Source: an uncultured Lachnospiraceae bacterium | GTDB taxonomy: Bacteria > Bacillota > Clostridia > Lachnospirales > Lachnospiraceae | DNA: 13,825 nt | Direction: 5' to 3' | Assembly (NCBI GenBank): GCA_910586275.1 | Contig: CAJUIM010000106.1 | Coordinates: 1 to 13,825 of the forward strand | Shown: positions 1 through 5,705 of the stretch, in pieces | How the letters are laid out: each line of letters starts with the position of its first letter | How positions within the stretch are numbered: position 1 is the stretch's first letter | Notes under the pieces: model-generated | Told to the model about the DNA's origin: nothing | Database searches by the model: none | The model's input: only the letters and a program-made list of their open reading frames with translations | Program-made: the position numbers and the translations under genes

Positions 1-64
1 TCCCTCCCGTGCGTCCGCCTCTCAACACAACATTCAGGCTGAACTGTTACGATTTACGATTTCC
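1..64 (-). repeat. Left copy of inverted terminal repeat (about 57-64 bp)
   Basis: Positions 1-64 are the reverse complement of 13751-13807, with one substitution (position 38 region, G versus A) and one extra 7-bp unit: ACGATTT is present twice here (49-55 and 56-62) and once in the right copy. The repeat contains an internal palindrome TTCAG-N-CTGAA. Homology stops at about position 64 on the inner side; on the outer side it may run past the window edge. No gene overlaps it. It is either one copy of a dispersed intergenic repeat or one arm of a larger inverted pair. Confidence 0.9.
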
Positions 65-86
65 GTGTGTTATAAAGAATTTCGTC

Positions 87-115
87 TTGACTTCGGAAAA
101 AAGCTGAGTTATAGT
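87..115 (+). promoter_or_regulatory. SigmaA-type promoter of the rsgA leader
   Basis: TTGACT (87-92) and TATAGT (110-115) are separated by exactly 17 bp, close to the vegetative sigma consensus. Transcription would begin near 122, giving a leader of about 200 nt that contains a micro-ORF and a terminator before rsgA. Confidence 0.75.
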
Positions 116-124
116 TAAAAAGTA

Positions 125-136
125 TTCATGCATGAA
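125..136 (+). promoter_or_regulatory. 12-bp palindrome at the transcript start
   Basis: TTCATGCATGAA is a perfect 12-bp palindrome lying about +4 to +15 relative to the predicted start of the leader transcript. Its position is compatible with a repressor operator, but no cognate regulator can be named from this window. Confidence 0.35.
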
Positions 137-162
137 AATCTGAAGGTAAGGAGTGGTGTACG

Positions 163-201
163 ATGAAAAATACAGGAAAAAGCAGGGTAAATAAACGATA
201 A
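163..201 (+). CDS. Possible 12-residue leader peptide upstream of rsgA
   Basis: An ATG at 163 opens a 12-codon frame reading MKNTGKSRVNKR and ending in TAA. It is preceded by AAGGAG (148-153) with a 9-nt spacing, an excellent ribosome binding site, and lies about 40 nt downstream of a near-consensus promoter. The peptide is strongly basic (two Lys and two Arg in the last six residues plus two earlier Lys). A rho-independent terminator follows 52 nt after the stop. The arrangement of promoter, short ORF, terminator and then rsgA is that of a transcription attenuator, but I recognise no known leader peptide family. It could instead be a free-standing small protein gene, or chance. Confidence 0.45.
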   Translation: MKNTGKSRVNKR

Positions 202-253
202 CTGGATACAGAGGATTTTGTGCTATTATTTGTAACGGAAGAGGCTTTTATTT

Positions 254-280
254 AGGGACATGTAATAGTGTCCCTTTTTT
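254..280 (+). terminator. Rho-independent terminator between leader ORF and rsgA
   Basis: AGGGACA (254-260) and TGTCCCT (269-275) form a perfect 7-bp stem with an 8-nt loop, followed directly by a run of six T (275-280). It points towards rsgA and lies 41 nt before its start. No clear promoter with both hexamers follows it, so rsgA probably depends on read-through. An extended -10-like element (TGCTATTAT, 221-229) precedes it but has no good -35. Confidence 0.8.
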
Positions 281-321
281 GTGCGCATTTTTAGAGAGAA
301 AGAGAGCGGAGGACAATGAGG

Positions 322-1320
322 ATGGAAAGAGTGACGGCATATGTGACTGCGGTTCACAGGGGAAGGTATGAATTGGAGACAGAGGGGAAGATATTTTTTG
401 GCAGGCTGAAAACGGCGGAGTTTCTTTACCATGGGGGCGAAGCGTTGTTCCCTACGGTGGGGGATATGGTGGAGGCCGACTGGCAGGAACAGGGCGATAG
501 CGTAATACAGAAAGTTCTGCCTAGGAAGTCCGTGTTTATGAGGCTGAACAGCACACAAGGACAGCCGGATCAGGCAGTGGCGGCAAACTTTGACTATGTG
601 TTTGTAGTAATGTCGTTAAACCGTGACTTCCATGTGACGAAGTTGGAACGTTATCTGACCGTGGCTTGGCAGAGCGGCGGGATTCCGGTAGTTATTCTAA
701 GCAAGGCGGATTTGTGCGCAGATGCGGGGGATTTTCTGGCAAAAGCCGGGAAGGCGGCTCCGGGGACGGATATTCTCTGCCTTTCCGCGAAGACCGGAGA
801 CGGAATGGAGGCATTGGAACCGTTTCTGGGAAAAGGGAAGTCCGTTGTGCTGCTTGGGTCTTCCGGAGTCGGCAAATCTTCCCTTGTCAATGTGCTGCTT
901 GGCAGTGATGTGATGGAAACGGGAACAATTAGGGAATATGATTCTCAGGGGCGGCATACGACAACCCATAGGCAATGCTTTTTGCTGCCGGATAGGATAA
1001 TGCTTCCGGGCGGCAGGGAAATTGGCGCGGGAGCCAGAATAATAGATACGCCGGGCATGCGGATGCTGCATGTCAGTGATTTTGAGCAGGGGGCAGGGAA
1101 TGCTTTTGAGGATGTGGAAACACTGGCCGCACAATGCAGATTCCGTGACTGTTCCCATGGAAAGGAGCCGGGATGTGCCGTAAAAGCGGCAATTGCGGAC
1201 GGAAGGCTGCCTGTAAAGAAATGGAACAATTATCTGTCTATGAGAAAGGAGGCGGAATATGCCAAAAAGAGGGCAGAAATCATTGCAAAAAAACAGAGTC
1301 GGAGGAAAAGGGAATCATGA
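322..1320 (+). CDS. rsgA: Ribosome small-subunit-dependent GTPase RsgA
   Basis: RsgA (YjeQ/EngC) is a circularly permuted GTPase that binds the 30S subunit and checks late maturation of the decoding centre. The permuted motif order G4-G1-G3 is visible: SKAD (residues 127-130), GSSGVGKS (179-186) and DTPG (242-245), preceded by an N-terminal OB-fold-like segment. The C-terminal zinc-binding pattern is present as C272, C277, H279 and C285. Its 332 residues are near the usual family length of 300-350. I chose the second ATG (322) because GGAGGA (308-313) lies 8 nt from it; the in-frame ATG at 316 would sit only 2 nt from that site. The lysine/arginine-rich C-terminal tail fits rRNA binding. The gene follows a possible attenuator, and the next gene starts 105 bp downstream with its own weak promoter candidate. 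Confidence 0.96.
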   Translation: MERVTAYVTAVHRGRYELETEGKIFFGRLKTAEFLYHGGEALFPTVGDMVEADWQEQGDSVIQKVLPRKSVFMRLNSTQGQPDQAVAANFDYVFVVMSLNRDFHVTKLERYLTVAWQSGGIPVVILSKADLCADAGDFLAKAGKAAPGTDILCLSAKTGDGMEALEPFLGKGKSVVLLGSSGVGKSSLVNVLLGSDVMETGTIREYDSQGRHTTTHRQCFLLPDRIMLPGGREIGAGARIIDTPGMRMLHVSDFEQGAGNAFEDVETLAAQCRFRDCSHGKEPGCAVKAAIADGRLPVKKWNNYLSMRKEAEYAKKRAEIIAKKQSRRKRES

Positions 1321-1349
1321 AATTAAAGTCTGGTATTTTTTTTGCTTTT

Positions 1350-1358
1350 TGCTAAAAT
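1350..1358 (+). promoter_or_regulatory. Extended -10 candidate upstream of the helicase gene
   Basis: TGCTAAAAT fits the extended -10 pattern TGnTAnAAT and lies 68 nt before the helicase start in AT-rich DNA. No convincing -35 is present, so the helicase may also be read from rsgA; there is no hairpin terminator between the two genes. Confidence 0.35.
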
Positions 1359-1425
1359 GATATTACGGATGTAGCTGCGGGATATTTCCATGGTAGTTAA
1401 TTCAGGTGAAGGAGGGCATATAAGA

Positions 1426-4400
1426 ATGGAAAACGGAAAGAAAAGATGGGGAACATCCAGGCAGGCGGAAGAGGGATATTTGCGGCAGACTCTGGCAGTG
1501 GTAGGAGACAATGTGAAAAGCTATGGGCAGGAAGTGGCACGGATGCAGGGGAACATAGATGAAATGCTGGCGCATTATCATGACAATGATGTGGAGGTGT
1601 GGACAATTTTAAACAACACACTGACGTTGCATGAGCATATGAAGCGTGCACTGGAACGGAATGAAAAGGCATTGGACAAACCGTATTTCGGAAGGATTAT
1701 TTTCCGTGACAGGACATTGGATAAGGAGGAATCCCTTTATATCGGCAAAGGAGGGATATCAAGAGACACGACCCATTGGATGGTGGTGGACTGGCGTGCT
1801 CCGGTGGCCAATGCTTATTACGAGAACAGCTTAGGGAAATGCAGCTATACGGCTCCGGGCGGCGTGGAGATGGAAATAGAACTGGAACTGAAGCGGACTT
1901 ATGAGGTGGAGGGCGGAAAGCTTCTGGATTATTATGACAGTGAGGTGGTGGCCAATGATGATTTGCTGACGAAATATCTGGCAAAGAATAAGGAAGCGGT
2001 ATTGGGGGAAATCGTTGCCACTATCCAAAAGGAACAGAACGAGATTATACGGAAGTCCCCATATCATAATATTATCGTGCAGGGAGTGGCAGGCTCCGGG
2101 AAAACCACGGTGGCCATGCATCGGATTTCCTATATTCTTTATAATTATACGGAGCGTTTCCGGCCGGACGATTTTTATATAGTGGGCAGCAACCGGATTT
2201 TACTGGATTATATTACAGGGGTTCTGCCGGATCTGGATGTATACGGCGTGCGGCAGATGACGATGGAGCAGCTTTTCGTGCGGCTTTTATATGAAGACTG
2301 GGAGGAAAAGAAATATCGCATTGGCCGTACCGCCGCAAACGGGGGAGCGGGGAGCGTAAAAGGCGGCACGGCTTGGTTCCGTGACCTTGAGGAATTCTGC
2401 CGGCAGACGGAATGGGAAGTGATTCCGAGGGAATCTGTTTTCTTGGATCCCAGACAGTTTGTGGAAGGCATACGGAACGGGAAAACGGGCGTATTTGATG
2501 AAACGGAAGGAAAGCCGGCAGAACCGGAAAGACTGGTGCAGCTGGCGGACAGGGTGACGGTTGAAAAATATATCAGGGAGAACCCGAAGGTATCCGTGCA
2601 GAGTAAAATCAATATGCTGAACGAGCGTTTGGTGAATAAAGTGAAGGAAGAATTTCTGGGGAAAGGAATATCGTATACGGAGGCGGAGAAGAAAGCTATC
2701 CTGAAGGCATACCGCGGGCGGTATGGGGGCAGGGTCTGGAAGAAATCTGTTTTTGGGATGTACCGGGAATTTCTGCAGGAGCAGGCGGCAAAGGGCTATG
2801 AAACAGAGTTTCCGGAAGAGGAATTTGATGTTTATGATTTGGCTGCCTTGGCTTATTTGTATAAGAGGGTAAAAGAGACGGAGGTTATCAGCGAGGCGCA
2901 TCATGTAGTCATTGACGAGGCGCAGGATTTCGGGATGATGGCTTATCATGTGCTGAAGTTCTGCATCAAAGACTGCACTTATACGGTAATGGGGGATGTG
3001 TCCCAGAATATTCATTTTGGCTTCGGGCTGAATGACTGGGAGGAACTGAAGAGTCTGCTTCTGACGGATGCCATGGACAGTTTCGGAGTCCTGAAAAAAA
3101 GCTACAGAAATACGGTGGAGATATCGGAGTTTGCAACGGGGATTTTGCATCACGGGAAGTTTTCCGTATATCCTGTGGAACCGATTATACGGCATGGGAA
3201 TCCGGTGCAGATGCGGCAGATGGCAGACAGGAAGGAGGCAGTGCAGTATGCGGCTAAGGTCTGCCGGGACTGGCAGGAAAGGGGACTGGGGACGATTGCG
3301 GTGATCTGCCGCAGTGATAAGGCTGCCGCCGCCGTGTCCGAGGAACTGGCGGAATATGTGGAGGTGATGGAGAGCAATTTGGAGAAAGCCGTGTTCGGGA
3401 ACGGGATCATGGTGCTGCCGGTGGAATATACCAAGGGGCTGGAGTTTGACGCGGTACTGATCCTGAATCCTACGAGAGAGGATTATCCGGCGGATGACGG
3501 ACATGCCAAGCTGCTTTATGTGGCGGCTACCCGTGCGCTGCATGAATTGTGCGTGCTGCATGTAGGAAACCTTACGGGGCTGATTGCGGATCCGCTGCCG
3601 GAAGGAGACGGCAGGGATACGGAAGAGGAGAAGAAGGACAAGGCAGGGACGCTGCAGGAAAAGAAACTGCAGGAAAGGAAACTGCAGGAAAGGAAACTGC
3701 AGGAAAAGAAACCGCAGGAAAAGAAACCGGATGAATCGGGGAAAGCATCGGATTCCGATGGCAGAGAGGCGGCTTCCGGGAGAATGGCAGAGAGCCGTGG
3801 GGCGGAACCGCAGCGGGCTGAGGCATTGCCGGAGGGGCATGGCATAGAAATGCAGAAGAGGAAGAAACCTGTGGCTTCGTTAAAAGGAGTGACGGGGCGG
3901 AAGGGGACAATGTCGGTAAGGACAGTGACCCCGGAGGAGAAGAAGCCATTCATAAGCCGGCAGCCGCAAAAGCCTTCTGCCCGGCCTGCGGAATCTCTGC
4001 GGCCTGCGGGAGCAGCCAAGGACAGCATGGCTTGGCAGGAAAAAACGGAGGAAGCTGTCAGCCCGGAGAACAGAGAACCTGCATCCGGTGACGGAAGCCG
4101 GACGGTGCCGGGCAGTATCGGAAAGCGGGCAGTGGCTGCCAAGCGGAGGAATACGGACAGTCCGGGTTTCGGGGATATGCCGGTGACCGAAAAACTGCGC
4201 CCGGCCGGGCATGCAAAGATTGATTTGTCCATCCGCTGGTTTTCCAGGCAGGAGGACGGACTTTATCTTCAGAGCAGATACGGAACCTTGCGGCTGAGTC
4301 CGATAAACGATTCCATTGTCAGGGTAACTTTTGCAAAAGACAGAAAAATTGCCGGAGGCATCCATCCGCTGGTAAAGGATTATGGAACGGATCAGGCGTG

Positions 4401-4905
4401 GATGTACCGGGAAAACGGAAAATTCGTGGAACTTCTGACCGACAGCCTTTGCCTGCAGGCAGAAAAAACAGGCGGAGGCATCCGCTATATGTCAAGGGAT
4501 AAAAAACGATTGTTTCTGGCGGAGCAGGGGAAAGAAAGCAGGCAGTCGGAAAACGGGACGGGCGGTAATGTGCAGGGATGGATTTATCTGGATTGGCAGA
4601 AGGGGGAAAAGCTGTACGGGTTCGGGGCAGGGGAAAAGGGCGGCATGAATCTGCGGGGCACCGCCCGGTATATTTCCCACGGAAGTGGAACGGAAGAACT
4701 TCCGTTTATTGTTTCGGACAATGGGTACGGGATTTTGCTGGCATCGGACGGAAATGCTTTCTGCTGTGATCTTCCGTCTTACGGTTCCTATCTTTATGCG
4801 GAATATCGGAGACAGGCAGATTTTTACTTTATTGCAGGGGACAGTCGGAAAGCTGTTTTGGACGGGTATGCATTTCTGCGTGGCTCCCTTCCGGGCTGGA
4901 TGTGA
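1426..4905 (+). CDS. HelD-like superfamily 1 helicase with C-terminal GH31-N-like domain
   Basis: Residues 1 to about 735 match the HelD/UvrD-type superfamily 1 helicases, which in Firmicutes bind RNA polymerase and recycle stalled complexes. Visible motifs are Walker A GVAGSGKT (220-227), Walker B DEAQD (497-501), TKGLEFD (669-675) and VAATRA (699-704, with the arginine finger at 703). The N-terminal region has the HelD-type PYFGRI and DWRAPVA segments and a helical start. Residues about 746-768 are KLQER-type tandem repeats, followed by a Pro/Lys/Glu/Ala-rich, probably disordered linker. From about residue 925 to the end is a beta-rich module with SRYGTLRLSP, YGFGAGEKGG and a DFYFIAGDS-type segment, resembling the N-terminal galactose-mutarotase-like domain of family 31 glycosidases; the catalytic barrel is absent. 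The start at 1426 is chosen for AAGGAGGG (1409-1416) with 9-nt spacing; an upstream ATG at 1390 has no good site. Helicase call strong; C-terminal domain call moderate. Confidence 0.9.
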   Translation: MENGKKRWGTSRQAEEGYLRQTLAVVGDNVKSYGQEVARMQGNIDEMLAHYHDNDVEVWTILNNTLTLHEHMKRALERNEKALDKPYFGRIIFRDRTLDKEESLYIGKGGISRDTTHWMVVDWRAPVANAYYENSLGKCSYTAPGGVEMEIELELKRTYEVEGGKLLDYYDSEVVANDDLLTKYLAKNKEAVLGEIVATIQKEQNEIIRKSPYHNIIVQGVAGSGKTTVAMHRISYILYNYTERFRPDDFYIVGSNRILLDYITGVLPDLDVYGVRQMTMEQLFVRLLYEDWEEKKYRIGRTAANGGAGSVKGGTAWFRDLEEFCRQTEWEVIPRESVFLDPRQFVEGIRNGKTGVFDETEGKPAEPERLVQLADRVTVEKYIRENPKVSVQSKINMLNERLVNKVKEEFLGKGISYTEAEKKAILKAYRGRYGGRVWKKSVFGMYREFLQEQAAKGYETEFPEEEFDVYDLAALAYLYKRVKETEVISEAHHVVIDEAQDFGMMAYHVLKFCIKDCTYTVMGDVSQNIHFGFGLNDWEELKSLLLTDAMDSFGVLKKSYRNTVEISEFATGILHHGKFSVYPVEPIIRHGNPVQMRQMADRKEAVQYAAKVCRDWQERGLGTIAVICRSDKAAAAVSEELAEYVEVMESNLEKAVFGNGIMVLPVEYTKGLEFDAVLILNPTREDYPADDGHAKLLYVAATRALHELCVLHVGNLTGLIADPLPEGDGRDTEEEKKDKAGTLQEKKLQERKLQERKLQEKKPQEKKPDESGKASDSDGREAASGRMAESRGAEPQRAEALPEGHGIEMQKRKKPVASLKGVTGRKGTMSVRTVTPEEKKPFISRQPQKPSARPAESLRPAGAAKDSMAWQEKTEEAVSPENREPASGDGSRTVPGSIGKRAVAAKRRNTDSPGFGDMPVTEKLRPAGHAKIDLSIRWFSRQEDGLYLQSRYGTLRLSPINDSIVRVTFAKDRKIAGGIHPLVKDYGTDQAWMYRENGKFVELLTDSLCLQAEKTGGGIRYMSRDKKRLFLAEQGKESRQSENGTGGNVQGWIYLDWQKGEKLYGFGAGEKGGMNLRGTARYISHGSGTEELPFIVSDNGYGILLASDGNAFCCDLPSYGSYLYAEYRRQADFYFIAGDSRKAVLDGYAFLRGSLPGWM
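3652..3726 (+). repeat. Five 15-bp tandem repeats inside the helicase gene
   Basis: Five consecutive 15-bp units based on CTGCAGGAAA(A/G)GAAA begin at 3652, 3667, 3682, 3697 and 3712 (the last starts CCG). They are in frame and encode LQE(K/R)K pentads just after the helicase core, in the linker. Such a track can change length by slippage without breaking the frame. It also creates a long antisense open frame that is not a gene. Confidence 0.9.
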
Positions 4906-5094
4906 AATTTCTTTGGCCCTGGGATAAGGATTCTCCGTTTGGGGTGTTTTTCGGATCGGGCAATGGTTGAATGTCAGTGACAGGCCCGTGGCGGGCAGAG
5001 GCCGGATCAGGGCTGAGACGGCACGGACTGGAACTATGTAAATAGCGTAGCAGAAAGGTCAGAAAGGTCAGAAAGAAAGCAGGAGATTGACGGA
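4906..5094 (+). other. Intergenic region between helicase and DUF523 genes, with 9-bp triplicate
   Basis: No gene is supported here. Reading past the helicase stop gives only short frames: one of about 23 codons in a shifted frame beginning near 4899 and another of about 35 codons ending near 5040. Neither shows the aromatic-rich start of a family 31 catalytic barrel. CAGAAAGGT is repeated three times in tandem (5051-5059, 5060-5068 and 5069-5077, the last with two changes) just before the ribosome binding site AGGAG (5081-5085) of the next gene. I see no clear promoter or terminator. Confidence 0.5.
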
Positions 5095-5514
5095 ATGAAG
5101 ATAGTAGTAAGTGCATGCCTTTTAGGTAAGAATTGCAAATATAACGGAAAAAATAACTATAATAAGAAAGTCGCTGCATTCCTGGAGGGACACGAAGTGA
5201 CGGCAGTATGCCCGGAGGTATTGGGCGGGCTTAGTGTGCCGAGAAAACCGGCGGAAATCGTCAACGGGGCAGTTATGACAGAGGAACGAATCAGTGTGGA
5301 CAGAGAGTTTCGCCAAGGGGCTGCCATTGCGCTGAAGCAAGCCATGGACAGCCGGGCGGATATGGCAATCTTGCAGTCAAGAAGCCCAAGCTGCGGGGTA
5401 CATCAGGTTTATGATGGAAGTTTCAGCGGAAAGCTGGCAGACGGACAAGGCATATTTGCCCAAATGCTGCAGAATGCCGGTATCAAGGTGGTGGATGCGG
5501 AAGACATCGTATAA
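5095..5514 (+). CDS. DUF523 family protein (possible iron-sulfur desulfidase relative)
   Basis: At 139 residues this is a full-length DUF523 protein. The hallmark segments are SACLLG with C8, a CPEVLGG segment with C39, the PRKPAEI segment (49-55), and SRSPSCG with C100. In TudS, a characterised DUF523-containing thiouracil desulfidase, three cysteines hold a [4Fe-4S] cluster; C8, C39 and C100 are the natural candidates here. That is inference from the family, and the substrate of this protein is unknown. An additional C14 is present. The start is set by AGGAG 9 nt upstream. There is no signal peptide or membrane segment, so it is cytoplasmic. It follows the helicase gene by 189 bp and precedes a strongly promoted PBP gene, with no obvious functional link to either. 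Confidence 0.9.
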   Translation: MKIVVSACLLGKNCKYNGKNNYNKKVAAFLEGHEVTAVCPEVLGGLSVPRKPAEIVNGAVMTEERISVDREFRQGAAIALKQAMDSRADMAILQSRSPSCGVHQVYDGSFSGKLADGQGIFAQMLQNAGIKVVDAEDIV

Positions 5515-5556
5515 GGAAATGCTCCAATATTGATTTCTTGGGAGTATGTAAAAAGC

Positions 5557-5585
5557 TTGACATATAAATCTTACAGGTGTAATAT
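5557..5585 (+). promoter_or_regulatory. SigmaA promoter of the PBP gene
   Basis: A perfect -35 TTGACA (5557-5562) is followed after 17 bp by TAATAT (5580-5585). The predicted transcript start near 5592 leaves a leader of about 115 nt before the PBP start. A 10-bp palindrome TCCTATAGGA (5598-5607) sits just inside the transcript. Confidence 0.85.
5571..5582 (+). promoter_or_regulatory. BlaI/MecI-type operator overlapping the -10
   Basis: TTACA-GG-TGTAA is a perfect dyad with a 2-bp centre and contains TACA-N2-TGTA, the core of operators bound by BlaI/MecI-family winged-helix repressors. It occupies the end of the promoter spacer and the first bases of the -10, so a bound repressor would block polymerase. 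The gene it controls is a PBP2a-like transpeptidase, the expected class of target. No blaI/blaR1-like gene is in the window, so the regulator would act in trans. Confidence 0.75.
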
Positions 5586-5705
5586 TAAAAACAGAGATCC
5601 TATAGGAAGATGCATAAAACAAAGAGGAAAGACATTGTCTGATTTTTGTGCCGGGGCAAGGCGGAGTTTTATCATCGATAAAGCAATATTGGCCGGAGGT
5701 AAGAT

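Noticed and set aside
2287..3840. 517-codon open frame antisense to the helicase gene
   Set aside because: It lies fully inside a gene with clear helicase motifs, has no ribosome binding site, and its composition (runs of Phe, Leu and Arg, including translated repeats) is that of an antisense shadow.
3516..4232. 238-codon antisense open frame over the helicase linker
   Set aside because: It is produced by the low-complexity tandem repeat and the Lys/Glu/Pro/Ala-rich linker read backwards; the Ser/Cys/Phe repeat content is not protein-like.
4906..5040. Remnant of a glycosidase catalytic barrel after the helicase stop
   Set aside because: Reading all three frames gave only short open stretches without the Trp-rich start or the catalytic Asp context of family 31 barrels.
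5610..5642. 10-codon ORF (MHKTKRKDIV) in the PBP leader
   Set aside because: The AGGA before it is only 2 nt from the ATG, too close for initiation, and no terminator or alternative hairpin follows to suggest attenuation.
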